From the NCBI RefSeq assembly GCF_025949665.1, contig NZ_JAPDFT010000006.1:62001-126000 (forward strand): 64,000 nucleotides of DNA, written 5' to 3'. The DNA is from Chryseobacterium viscerum. GTDB lineage: Bacteria > Bacteroidota > Bacteroidia > Flavobacteriales > Weeksellaceae. Each line of letters starts with the position of its first letter. Position 1 is the first letter of the stretch. The translations under genes and the position numbers were made by a program. The notes under the pieces are model-generated. The model was not told the DNA's origin and ran no database searches. It saw only the letters and a program-made list of their open reading frames with translations. Shown piece by piece: positions 24,074 through 32,756 of the stretch.

Positions 24074-25329
24074 GATAAAGATTTAATGGCTGAATTAAAT
24101 TTGTTGATAATAGTGTCCCATGAATAGTTTTTTAAGACATAATTTTTTGCTTTATTACCTTCGGACATCAGATCTTCCTGCGTTTGCTGCAAGTAAAAAG
24201 TCAGAGCCTTGGAAAATTCAATACTGTTGATAAAACTTTTCCCGGTTTCACTTTTTTCAATATGCGAATACAGAACGTCACAGTTTTTATTGACAATGAC
24301 AGGGATTTTCAGTAACATGGCTTCTAATGTAATTAATGAAAGACTTTCATAGAATGAGGGCATTATAAGTGCGCTTGCATTTGCCAGCAGAGCATTTTTA
24401 AGCTCATGATCTACAAATCCTGTCAGGATAATATCATCTCCCTGAGTTATTTTTTCATCAAGAGAATTTTTACCTACCAAAACTAATTTTACGTCCCGAT
24501 ATTCAGGATATTTTTCTTTGAAATCTTTAAAATATTCAATCATCATGACACAGCCTTTGTCTTCAACAATTCTACCTATATAAATGAAATATTTGCTTTG
24601 ATAAAGATCCTGTGGTAATATGCCTGATGTAACGTCATAATCATCGAAACCAATCCCTGCAATTTCTGACTTTAGCTTTTTTGCCTGAGGATAAACTTTC
24701 TCTACAAAATCTTTTTCAATCTGTGTATTGTACATGATGAATTTCGGAAGAGAAAATAATTGGGAATATCCATCAAGATAAAACTGAGGCTCGTCATGTG
24801 CCGTTGGAATGAGAATACTTTTGTCAGCCACTTCTCTGATTCCTATATTGGTAGGATGGTATAAGTAAGTGAAGAAAATAAAAGCCTTATAATCTTCTTT
24901 TTTATCTTTTATAAACTGAATTAAATCATTGGAAAATGGCCCCTGTACTTCCAACCATTCATTGAAATTAAAATCTTTTTTGTTGTATTTAAATCTCTTA
25001 TAAAGCAAATAAGGGAAGTTTAGAACGCTTAGCTTTCTGCTGTAATACTTATATAAGTTACGAACTGTTTTACTTAGCCCGCTGAATTTTTTTAAGTCTT
25101 TTTTTAAAGTTTTAAATCTTCTTACTTTAATATCATTGATGATTTCAATTCCTTCCGGATAATGATTATCCCAGCGTTCGAATTCTATAGCACAGGTTGT
25201 AATAATTTCAATATCATAGATGCCAGACAATTTTTCAGCTAACAATCTTGCGTGAAGTTCTGCACCTCCGTTGATCTCCAACCCATATCTTTGAACTACT
25301 ATTGCAATTTTGTCTTTCATATGAAACAC
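24070..25329 (-). CDS. Glycosyltransferase family 4
   Basis: The 419-residue product shows GT4 motifs: IAIVVQRYGLEINGGAELHA near the start (GGAE loop), YDIEIITTCAIEF, YFIYIGRIVEDKGCVMMIEYF, VKLVLVGKNSLDEKI, and the donor-binding MPSFYESLSLITLEAMLLKI with two glutamates E-x7-E. The start is 25329 (MFH) or 25320 (MKDK). The mRNA overlaps the next gene by four bases. A 70-base gap separates it from the gene upstream, so a new promoter is possible, though no clear box is seen. Confidence 0.88.
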   Translation of the reverse strand: MFHMKDKIAIVVQRYGLEINGGAELHARLLAEKLSGIYDIEIITTCAIEFERWDNHYPEGIEIINDIKVRRFKTLKKDLKKFSGLSKTVRNLYKYYSRKLSVLNFPYLLYKRFKYNKKDFNFNEWLEVQGPFSNDLIQFIKDKKEDYKAFIFFTYLYHPTNIGIREVADKSILIPTAHDEPQFYLDGYSQLFSLPKFIMYNTQIEKDFVEKVYPQAKKLKSEIAGIGFDDYDVTSGILPQDLYQSKYFIYIGRIVEDKGCVMMIEYFKDFKEKYPEYRDVKLVLVGKNSLDEKITQGDDIILTGFVDHELKNALLANASALIMPSFYESLSLITLEAMLLKIPVIVNKNCDVLYSHIEKSETGKSFINSIEFSKALTFYLQQTQEDLMSEGNKAKNYVLKNYSWDTIINKFNSAIKSLS

Positions 25330-25399
25330 GATTATTATTTCATTATTAATCTATAGACCTATCCATTGGATAACAGCCCGGAAAATTAATCAATTAAAA

Positions 25400-26635
25400 T
25401 TATTTTCTGCCTTTTTTAAAAAACGCGTTTACTTTTTTTCTTATTTTATTATAAAGAGTACGTTCAAGATAATTGACTCTGGTATTTAACCTTTCAATTT
25501 CGCTCAAATAGAAAACATTATTTACATCACTACCTCCGCTGCTTTCTTTTTTATCAAAACCATCAATGAAACCCAGTCTTATTTTGAACAGTTCCCCAAT
25601 AGATTGAATAGAAAAATTTTCTGCAATTTGTGATTTCGCTTTTTCTTTGATTGCGGTTAGGTTTTCAAAATTGTTTTTGATATACTGAAGCTTTTCAACA
25701 GCATCTTTAAGGCTTGGTTTGGCAAGTGTTAAACCTTCATCAATCAATCCTTTTGTATTGGATGTTTTGATAAAATTGTATTGGATCAGGAAGCTGTTAT
25801 TTACATTCATAAAATCCAGGTTTCCGGAATAACCGGTTCCGACTACAATTTTTCCATAAGCCATAGCTTCTGCCATTGTCAGCCCGAAACCTTCCGAACC
25901 GTGGAGAGAAATCAGAACATCAGACTGCTGGATCAGAGAATGTAGTTTTTCTTTTGAGAAATGCTCGTTAATGATGATTACATTCGGAATATTATTGTAC
26001 GCTTCCAAAGCTTTCTGAGCATCTTTGCTTCTTTCAAGATTATGTGTTTTTACAATAAGAACACTGTTTTTATCCTCTTTGAAAACCGTCGTGAAAGCTT
26101 CAAGTGTTGCTTCAGGGTTTTTTCTGATAGTAGTACTCAAAGAATCAAAAATCGTAAGATAGATCTTTGAATCTGAAGAAATATTATACTGGTCCAGCTC
26201 AAAATCTTTAGACTCTGCCATCTTTTGAATCGGGTGAGAAAATCTGATTACCGGAATTCCTGTATATTTTGTGAATATATTGACACAGAAATCACTTGGA
26301 ACCCAAAGCTCATCAAAAACATTTAATATTTCGACAACCTTATCGGAAACTTCAGGAAATTCCCAGGCCCAATAGATGATGTTATAATGATCCTTAAGAT
26401 TCAGATCCTGATTCTTAGAGAAAAAATTGTTAATAAAATTGATATTAATGTGGAAAACATTAATTGAAGATGATGCTTCGGAACCCGAATCAATTCTTTC
26501 AAAAGTTTCGCTGGAATAATTAATCCGGTTTACTTTGATACCAATTGCTTCCAATGCTAAGGCATTCAGCCTGGTGGCTTCGGAAATTCCAAAATTTCCA
26601 TCAAAAAAACCATGGTAATTTACACTTAATGACAT
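25400..26635 (-). CDS. Glycosyltransferase family 4
   Basis: The 411-residue product begins MSLSVNYHGFFDGNFGISEATRLNA and includes FHININFINNFFSKN, NIIYWAWEFPEVSDKVVEIL and FDELWVPSDFCVNIFTKYTG. This arrangement is seen in mannosyltransferases that work on multi-sugar chains. The donor site is SLHGSEGFGLTMAEAMAYG followed by KIVVGTGYSGNLDFM. The last 50 residues (IERLNTRVNYLERTLYNKIRKKVN) form a basic coiled segment that could anchor the enzyme at the membrane or to a partner. It is three bases from the gene upstream. Confidence 0.85.
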   Translation of the reverse strand: MSLSVNYHGFFDGNFGISEATRLNALALEAIGIKVNRINYSSETFERIDSGSEASSSINVFHININFINNFFSKNQDLNLKDHYNIIYWAWEFPEVSDKVVEILNVFDELWVPSDFCVNIFTKYTGIPVIRFSHPIQKMAESKDFELDQYNISSDSKIYLTIFDSLSTTIRKNPEATLEAFTTVFKEDKNSVLIVKTHNLERSKDAQKALEAYNNIPNVIIINEHFSKEKLHSLIQQSDVLISLHGSEGFGLTMAEAMAYGKIVVGTGYSGNLDFMNVNNSFLIQYNFIKTSNTKGLIDEGLTLAKPSLKDAVEKLQYIKNNFENLTAIKEKAKSQIAENFSIQSIGELFKIRLGFIDGFDKKESSGGSDVNNVFYLSEIERLNTRVNYLERTLYNKIRKKVNAFFKKGRK

Positions 26636-26638
26636 GGA

Positions 26639-27826
26639 TTATAATGTTTTAAGTTTTTCTTTTACTTCTTCAGGTGAAAATGCTCTCAGGCTGTCTACAG
26701 AATTTTGGCTTAATGTGTTCCAAAGTTCTTCATTAGTATTCAGTTGAATGATTGCTTCTGCAAAACTGTTTTCATCATTGGCAATCAATACATTCTTTTT
26801 ATCGGTAAGCTTCATTCCTTCTGCTCCGATATCTGTGGTAACCACCGGGAAAAAGTATTCAAAGGCTTGCCCTATTTTCCCTTTTACCCCAGCACCAAAC
26901 CGTAAAGGAGCCACCATAATTTTAGAATTCATGAAATGCTCTTCAATACTTTCTACAAACCCTAAAAATTTAAACTTAGGATATAGTTTAAGATCCAGTT
27001 TTTCAGAAACATTACCAATGATGCTTACTTCCAGTTCAGGATTAGTTTTCCAGACAATGGGCATTATTTTTTCATACAGGAACTTTACCGCATCAATATT
27101 CGGTTCGTGGATAGAGCCAATGAAGGTAATTCCTTTACTTTCATTAAAGTTCTTTCTATCAGAAATATCAATTTTAGGATAATGAATGTTTGATACCGTA
27201 ATGATCTTATTTTTGTCCGCATACTGGGTCATGATTTCTTTCTCTTTATCAGAGATGGCAATAATATAGTCCAGCTGTGGTGCAACAACCGTTTCCAGAC
27301 GGAAGAAGTGTTTATAATTTTTCTTTAGAGAAATACGGGTTGGTTCCAGCTCAATTGCTCTTTTAAATCTTAAAAAATGAATATCCACCATATCATAAAT
27401 GAATCGGGCAGAAGGTAAAATAGCCTTCATCTTTTTGTAAAACAGATTCAGGGCAAGAGGACCATTGAACCAAACGTAATCTACCTTTTTAAAGGAAGAC
27501 AGGAAATCATAGATATTCCTGTACTTATTGTTCTCTATATAAACGATAACATTGTGCTGCTGATAAAACTTAACATAAGAATCGTCTTCAAAAATATGAG
27601 GAGCAAATAAAATGCAGTTATATCCTAATTCTTTGTAGATTAATATAAGTTCTTTCAGTCTGTTGGCCCCGGATTCTTTATCATGGGCAGGGAAATCTCT
27701 TGATGCAAACAGGATTGTTTTTTGGGAATTGTCATGCAGATTGATGTTGACTATATCCTTAGATTGAAGATATTTGAGCTTTTCTTTTCTTTCGAAGTGT
27801 TTTTTTATTTTTTTTAAGAGTCCCAT
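26639..27826 (-). CDS. Glycosyltransferase family 4-like
   Basis: The 395-residue product contains KTILFASRDFPAHDKESGANRL, ELGYNCILFAPHIFED, DYVWFNGPLALNLFYKKMK, ARFIYDMVDIHFLRFKRA, GITFIGSIHEPNIDAVKFLYEKI and the donor site VAPLRFGAGVKGKIGQAFEYF followed by PVVTTDIGAEGMKL. These are GT4 features of surface-glycan enzymes. It lies three bases after the gene upstream and three before the next, within the compact run from rocD. Specificity is not predictable. Confidence 0.85.
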   Translation of the reverse strand: MGLLKKIKKHFERKEKLKYLQSKDIVNINLHDNSQKTILFASRDFPAHDKESGANRLKELILIYKELGYNCILFAPHIFEDDSYVKFYQQHNVIVYIENNKYRNIYDFLSSFKKVDYVWFNGPLALNLFYKKMKAILPSARFIYDMVDIHFLRFKRAIELEPTRISLKKNYKHFFRLETVVAPQLDYIIAISDKEKEIMTQYADKNKIITVSNIHYPKIDISDRKNFNESKGITFIGSIHEPNIDAVKFLYEKIMPIVWKTNPELEVSIIGNVSEKLDLKLYPKFKFLGFVESIEEHFMNSKIMVAPLRFGAGVKGKIGQAFEYFFPVVTTDIGAEGMKLTDKKNVLIANDENSFAEAIIQLNTNEELWNTLSQNSVDSLRAFSPEEVKEKLKTL

Positions 27827-27829
27827 TTG

Positions 27830-28816
27830 CTAGTTTTTAGTATCAAGTTCAAAAACTTTGTTTACCCAACTATCCAAAGTATATCTGTAGTAGATTTCCT
27901 CAGGAATTTTTTCGTAAGGTGTTTCAAAAAAAGATTTGTCAAGATTACTAATATTTTTGTTTAAAATCAAAATATTATTGGGATTGTAAAAATCATAGGT
28001 TTTAATGGCTTCATTATCAGTTATGATTTTCTTCTCCAGAGACATGGCTTCAAAAACTCTGAAACTAAGTCCGTACTGACCTTCACGCATCAGGTCAAGC
28101 AATACTTTTGAATTTTTATAATATTTAGGAAGATCGTTATGAGGAATCTTTTTGATGCTGAAAATCAGAAAGAGGTTTTTAGGTACCGTCATGAAAATAT
28201 TTGTCAGCTGATGTTTCCATGATTTTTTTCCGATAATCATAATCTGGAATTTCAGGCCCTGCTCAATCAGCTTTTTAGCTAGTAATTTTATCAGTGAAAC
28301 TCTTCTGTTATCATAAGAAGTGATGTAGAAAAGATCCATTTCAGGCTGCTGAATTTCTTTTGAACAATGAGGCAGATAAATATAATTCGTCAATTTTTCA
28401 AATCCGTGCTTTTTAACATCAATATAATCAAAGGAAAATACTTTGTCAAAAAGGTATAGTTTATCTTCTACAGGTACTCTTTCAAGGTTGTCATAAAGAT
28501 AGGTAACCAGGCGGTCTGTATATTTTCGGATTTTTTCAAGGGTTGAAAGATCAAATGTATCAGGGTTCATCACTAATATCTGATCCTGATGTCCTAATTT
28601 TTCCAGGGCATCCAGTACATATTTCTGTCTTTTTTCAGTCTTAAGATTTTTGTTTAAAAAGGTTTTGCTTAAAGCATTTACAGCTCTTTCATTGAAATTG
28701 GAATGAGTAACTGTGCTGATCTTTATATGATGGGCATCAATACCTCTTTTGCATAATGCTTCAACAATATACTTATCATAATCCCAAAAATCATAACTAA
28801 TGATACAAATCTTCAT
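27830..28816 (-). CDS. GT-B type glycosyltransferase (CgeB-like)
   Basis: The 328-residue product has MKICIISYDFWDYDKYIVEAL, DQILVMNPDTFDLSTLEKI, RLVTYLYDNLERVP, LYLFDKVFSFDYIDVKKHGF, LFYITSYDNRRVSLIKLL, and the closing LLDLMREGQYGLSFRVFEAMSL with KKIITDNEAIKTYDFY. That matches the pattern of CgeB/DUF3880-type glycosyltransferases, which I know as small GT-B enzymes in LPS loci. Spacing to both neighbours is three to four bases. Acceptor unknown. Confidence 0.75.
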   Translation of the reverse strand: MKICIISYDFWDYDKYIVEALCKRGIDAHHIKISTVTHSNFNERAVNALSKTFLNKNLKTEKRQKYVLDALEKLGHQDQILVMNPDTFDLSTLEKIRKYTDRLVTYLYDNLERVPVEDKLYLFDKVFSFDYIDVKKHGFEKLTNYIYLPHCSKEIQQPEMDLFYITSYDNRRVSLIKLLAKKLIEQGLKFQIMIIGKKSWKHQLTNIFMTVPKNLFLIFSIKKIPHNDLPKYYKNSKVLLDLMREGQYGLSFRVFEAMSLEKKIITDNEAIKTYDFYNPNNILILNKNISNLDKSFFETPYEKIPEEIYYRYTLDSWVNKVFELDTKN

Positions 28817-28820
28817 TCAA

Positions 28821-29570
28821 CTAATTTTGCTCTTTTTTTAATGATTCATAGGTCTCAAAAACGCTTAAAGACTGCAGGTAAGATAACTGATACCCTTCTT
28901 TTCCGTCTAAAACACCAAGTCTCATTATATAGGCTTTAAAGAATTTAAAAGCTGTTTTAAGATATTGCATTAAAACATTGTACTCTTTCCCTTTTGCTGC
29001 CAGTTCTTTCCCCTTTAAAACTCCGTAATGAATCATTTTTTTTCTATATGATTCATAATCTGAAACGGAGTAATGTAATAATTTATTTTTTAAAATCCCA
29101 ATAGTTCCGTTGACATCCAGAGTTTCGTGTACCTTTTTTCCTGCCATATATCTGGCCTTCGATTTTCTGAAAAGCCTGAAATTTTTATCAGACTGTGTTC
29201 CTGAAAAATGAATCGGTTTCTGAGCAAAAAAGAATTTCCTGTAAAAGTAATAGGCATCTTTTTGCCCGGGTTTATTCAGCTCATCTATAATTTCCTGCTT
29301 TAAGGGCGGTGTAAGTCTTTCATCACCATCCAAAAATAGAACCCAGTCGTTTTTTGCTGAATCCAGAGCCAAATTTCTTTGCTTTGTAAAGTCTTCAAAT
29401 TTATTTTGAATCACTTTTACATTAGGGAATTTCTTTGCAATTTCTACAGTTTTATCCGTACTAAATGAGTCTACCACTACTATTTCATCACAGAAATCAA
29501 AAGACTCAAGGACATCCTGTATATTTTTTTCTTCATTATATGTTATGATTAAACCACTTATATTCATCAC
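28821..29570 (-). CDS. Glycosyltransferase family 2, WaaE/KdtX-like
   Basis: The 249-residue product reads MMNISGLIITYNEEKNIQDV, CDEIVVVDSFSTDKTVEIAK, FEDFTKQRNLALDSAKNDWV, FLDGDERLTPPLKQEI (DXD site) and NKLLHYSVSDYESYRKKMIHY. This is the WaaE/KdtX type, which adds beta-1,4-glucose to the inner LPS core in enterobacteria; the sugar here may differ. The 30394-31176 gene is a paralog. The start uses the first of two ATGs. The gene follows the deacetylase gene after a 52-base gap. Confidence 0.85.
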   Translation of the reverse strand: MMNISGLIITYNEEKNIQDVLESFDFCDEIVVVDSFSTDKTVEIAKKFPNVKVIQNKFEDFTKQRNLALDSAKNDWVLFLDGDERLTPPLKQEIIDELNKPGQKDAYYFYRKFFFAQKPIHFSGTQSDKNFRLFRKSKARYMAGKKVHETLDVNGTIGILKNKLLHYSVSDYESYRKKMIHYGVLKGKELAAKGKEYNVLMQYLKTAFKFFKAYIMRLGVLDGKEGYQLSYLQSLSVFETYESLKKEQN

Positions 29571-29622
29571 AACGATTTGTTTGATAGAGAGGTACGTAAA
29601 AATACCCCTTTTAAATTGTTTT

Positions 29623-30387
29623 TTAAAATAGTTTTAATCTTCCAAAGATAAGTTTTAATTTGAACTTTATTATCGAATCTTTGCCTTTTATATCCACCCT
29701 GCATAGTTCGTATGGATGCTGAGTCGGGAAGTAATTAACTCTATTTCCAATTCTTACTGCAAAATCAATTCCTATTTTTCTCAAAATAGAAAAAAAAGCA
29801 GATTTTTCCTCTTCTTTATTGGGATATTTGCCATACGGATATGCTAAAACCTTTGAATAGGCTATATTTTGGGCGTCCAGAATGCTCATGTTTTTTTCTA
29901 GATCTTTTTCTATAAGATCAAGAGATCTGTCTTTCAGGTTTTCATGGACATGGGTATGAAGGGCAATTTCAAAATAATTTCTGTCCAGACTTCTGATTTC
30001 ATCAAAGCTCATCATGGGATAATTTTTATATCCTTTTTCTATGAATCCTGTGGGGATAAAAATGGTAGCCTTCAGATTGTATTTTTTCAGTAAAGATGGC
30101 AGATATTCAAGGTTATTTCTGTAGCCGTCATCAAAGGTGATGATGATATTTTTTTTTGTAGAAGCAGTAAGCTCTGAAAAAAAACGGGATGTGTATTTTT
30201 TGCGGCTCAGATATGAAAACTGCTCTTCAAGGTTTTTTACACTTACCGTAAGATCTTCGTGGCTTTCTTTTTCCACCTGATGGTACATGAGAATAACCAG
30301 TCTGTTCTTCGGGAAAGCAAATAGGTACAGACGGAAATATATAACGATAAATACCGCTAATACAACAGGAATAAGATACAGAATCAT
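29623..30387 (-). CDS. Polysaccharide deacetylase (NodB-type) with N-terminal anchor
   Basis: The 254-residue product has an N-terminal transmembrane helix (residues 2-24, ILYLIPVVLAVFIVIYFRLYLF). A NodB-homology domain follows: LVILMYHQVEKESHEDLTVS, the metal/catalytic motif IIITFDDGYRNNLEYLPSLL near residue 95, EIALHTHVHENLKDRSL with the metal histidines, and YSKVLAYPYGKYPNKEE. CE4 enzymes remove N- or O-acetyl groups from glycans. It probably trims a sugar of the glycan built by the neighbouring transferases. It is placed six bases after the GT2 gene upstream. Confidence 0.88.
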   Translation of the reverse strand: MILYLIPVVLAVFIVIYFRLYLFAFPKNRLVILMYHQVEKESHEDLTVSVKNLEEQFSYLSRKKYTSRFFSELTASTKKNIIITFDDGYRNNLEYLPSLLKKYNLKATIFIPTGFIEKGYKNYPMMSFDEIRSLDRNYFEIALHTHVHENLKDRSLDLIEKDLEKNMSILDAQNIAYSKVLAYPYGKYPNKEEEKSAFFSILRKIGIDFAVRIGNRVNYFPTQHPYELCRVDIKGKDSIIKFKLKLIFGRLKLF

Positions 30388-30393
30388 GCTATT

Positions 30394-31176
30394 TTATTGT
30401 ATTTTTTCCTTTTCTATTTCCACTAGTCTTATTTTTTCACGCAATTTAATATATTTTAAAAAAGTGTAATAAGACATCGTTTTGGCAATATAAAACCCGG
30501 GAAACCCGTCCAGAAAGCCTCTTTTGAAAATAAATACCTTGATAAATTCAAAGATAGGGCTTACAATGATTTTGAACCTATTGATTTTTTGTCCTCTTTC
30601 ATACATTTTCTCAGCCATCATATCAGAATATTTATTGATTTTCGAGACATGATGATGGATACTTTTGTAGGTATAATGATTCAGTCTTCCTTCCAGAAGA
30701 CCGGATTTCTGATCGGTAATTAAAAATTCATGTACTTTATCATCAGAATACCGGGCATATTTTTTTCTGAACAATCTTTCACGGCATACATTTCCCCATC
30801 CTCCAAACCGGATCAGGTGAATTCCAAGATGATTGTTGAATCTTGCCTTATACACATTGAATTCTGCGCTTTCTGAAGAAACGATTTCCACTATGGATCT
30901 TTTCATGTCCTCATCAGGAACTTCGTCAGCATCCAGAAACAGGACCCATTCATGAGAACATAAATTAAGGGCATGGTTTTTTTGTTCACCATACCCGTTA
31001 AATTTTTTCTCAAAGAATTTTATCTGAGGATATTTTTGAGTGCAAATCTCTTTTGTCTTATCTGTAGAAAAGCTGTCGACAATAATAATTTCATCAGCAG
31101 TATCTGCCAGAGAATTTAAAAGCCTTACAATATTCTCTTCTTCATTGTAAGTAATGATTGCTAAAGAAAGAGCCAT
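30394..31176 (-). CDS. Glycosyltransferase family 2, WaaE/KdtX-like (paralog)
   Basis: The 260-residue product has MALSLAIITYNEEENIVRLL, DEIIIVDSFSTDKTKEICTQ, FNGYGEQKNHALNLCSHEWV and LFLDADEVPDEDMKRSIVEI (DAD site). It continues with GGWGNVCRERLFRKKYARYS, LNHYTYKSIHHHVSKINKYS and a basic C-terminus. It is clearly related to the 28821-29570 enzyme but differs in the region after residue 100 and contains the HYTYKSIHHHV block of LPS core transferases. It starts at the base after the rocD stop, so it is co-transcribed with rocD. Confidence 0.85.
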   Translation of the reverse strand: MALSLAIITYNEEENIVRLLNSLADTADEIIIVDSFSTDKTKEICTQKYPQIKFFEKKFNGYGEQKNHALNLCSHEWVLFLDADEVPDEDMKRSIVEIVSSESAEFNVYKARFNNHLGIHLIRFGGWGNVCRERLFRKKYARYSDDKVHEFLITDQKSGLLEGRLNHYTYKSIHHHVSKINKYSDMMAEKMYERGQKINRFKIIVSPIFEFIKVFIFKRGFLDGFPGFYIAKTMSYYTFLKYIKLREKIRLVEIEKEKIQ

Positions 31177-32424
31177 TTATTTATACTCAAGAATAGTCTT
31201 TTCAAGAATCTTTACGCAATCCAGTAACTGCTCTTCAGTAATTACCAATGGCGGTGCCAGTCTGATGATATTACCGTGGGTAGGCTTTGCCAGTAATCCG
31301 TTTTCTTTTAACTGTAAGCAAAGATTCCATGCGGTAGAACTTTCAGGAGTATCGTTGATCAGGATTGCATTTAAAAGTCCTTTCCCTCTTACTTTGGTAA
31401 TAAGGTCTGTCTTTTCGATCAGTTTGTTAATTTCAGCTCTGAACAGCTGACCAAGTTTTTCAGCTCTTTCAGATAATTTTTCTTCAGCTACCACGTCCAA
31501 TGCTGCCACTGCTACTGCACAGGCAATCGGGTTTCCTCCGAATGTAGAACCGTGTTGTCCCGGTTTAATTACATTCATAATGTTATCATTCGCTAAAACA
31601 GCTGATACGGGATACATTCCTCCGGAAAGTGCTTTTCCTAAAATTAAAATATCCGGCTGTACCTCTTCATGGTGGCATGCAATCAGTCTTCCTGTTCTTG
31701 CAATACCCGTCTGAACTTCATCAGCAATGAAAAGAACGTTGTGTTTTTTACATAGTTCAGAAGCATTTTTAAGGAAGTTTTCATCCGGAACATATACTCC
31801 GGCTTCTCCCTGAATAGGCTCTACAAGGAATGCTGCAATATTTCCTGCTTCTCTGCTCAGAACGTCTTCTAAGGCTGCAATATCATTGTAAGGAATTTTG
31901 ATAAATCCCGGTGTGAAAGGTCCGTAGTTTTGGTTGGCATCCGGATCATTAGAGAAAGAAACGATAGTTGTTGTTCTTCCGTGGAAATTATTTTCGCAAA
32001 CGATTATTTTTGCTGCGTTTTCAGGAATTCCTTTTACTTCATAACTCCATTTTCTTGCCAGTTTTACTGCTGTTTCCACAGCTTCAGCTCCGGAGTTCAT
32101 AGGTAAAACTTTATCAAATCCGAAAAGAGTCGTGATTTTTTGTTCGTATTCTCCCAATTTGGAGTTGTAGAACGCTCTTGATGTTAAAGCCAGTTTTTTT
32201 GCCTGCTCTACCAATGCTTCTACAATTTTAGGGTGAGAGTGTCCCTGGTTCACAGCAGAATATGCTGAAAGAAAATCATAATACCTTTTGCCTTCTACAT
32301 CCCAAACGAAAACGCCTTCTCCACGGTCCAGAACTACTGGAAGCGGGTGGTAATTGTGTGCTCCATGTTTGTCTTCTAGGTCAATAAAATACTGTGAGTT
32401 TTTTGTTTGTTCTGCTGTTGACAT
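31177..32424 (-). CDS. rocD: Ornithine--oxo-acid transaminase
   Basis: This PLP enzyme transfers the delta-amino group of ornithine to 2-oxoglutarate, giving glutamate-5-semialdehyde for proline or arginine metabolism. The 415-residue product has YHPLPVVLDRGEGVFVWDVE, LSAYSAVNQGHSHPKIVEAL, MNSGAEAVETAVKLARKWSY, VEPIQGEAGVYVPDENFL, FIADEVQTGIARTGRLIACH and ILGKALSGGMYPVSAVLAND, with the PLP lysine in GKALSGG. Length and motifs fit class III ornithine aminotransferase. A -7 box is at 32441-32448. It is the first gene of the glycan run, whose next gene begins at the adjacent base. The metabolic link between the two is not obvious. Confidence 0.95.
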   Translation of the reverse strand: MSTAEQTKNSQYFIDLEDKHGAHNYHPLPVVLDRGEGVFVWDVEGKRYYDFLSAYSAVNQGHSHPKIVEALVEQAKKLALTSRAFYNSKLGEYEQKITTLFGFDKVLPMNSGAEAVETAVKLARKWSYEVKGIPENAAKIIVCENNFHGRTTTIVSFSNDPDANQNYGPFTPGFIKIPYNDIAALEDVLSREAGNIAAFLVEPIQGEAGVYVPDENFLKNASELCKKHNVLFIADEVQTGIARTGRLIACHHEEVQPDILILGKALSGGMYPVSAVLANDNIMNVIKPGQHGSTFGGNPIACAVAVAALDVVAEEKLSERAEKLGQLFRAEINKLIEKTDLITKVRGKGLLNAILINDTPESSTAWNLCLQLKENGLLAKPTHGNIIRLAPPLVITEEQLLDCVKILEKTILEYK

Positions 32425-32440
32425 ATATTTTGGTTTTCAA

Positions 32441-32448
32441 CAAATTTA
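32441..32448 (-). promoter_or_regulatory. -7 promoter box of rocD and the glycan cluster
   Basis: The minus strand reads TAAATTTG, matching TAnnTTTG, 17 bases before the rocD ATG. It is the only clear promoter box seen for the 11 kb run downstream. Confidence 0.6.
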
Positions 32449-32707
32449 CACATTATTAATAATATGCCTGAACAAATATCTAATGTCGTATGGAGGTGTA
32501 ATTAAAGTAGATTTTAAGGTGGAATAATGTGGTATCGGAAAATATTTTCTTTATTGACAGGTTGTTTTAGGTTTTATATCTTTCCTTATGGCAGAATTTT
32601 ATTTTCTGCTTCTTTATTAATTTTTTATTAATCATTAATGACAGAACGCTCCCAATCATTTTTATCGGATTTAGTCTGAAAGAGTCTGTGTTGATAGACA
32701 AAAATAA

Positions 32708-32732
32708 AAACTGCCTCAAAAAGAGGCAGTTT
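32708..32732 (-). terminator. Terminator of the pdxA-accC gene run
   Basis: AAACTGCCTC pairs with GAGGCAGTTT around five As. The minus strand continues TTTATTTTTG. It lies 25 bases past the accC stop. Confidence 0.9.
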
Positions 32733-32756
32733 CGTTTTTATATTTTTAGAATAATC

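Larger units (their letters stand above)
32425..32756. other. Intergenic region between rocD and accC
   Basis: These 332 bases contain the rocD promoter box at the left and the accC terminator (32708-32732) at the right. No open frame or RNA gene is recognised between them. Confidence 0.6.
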
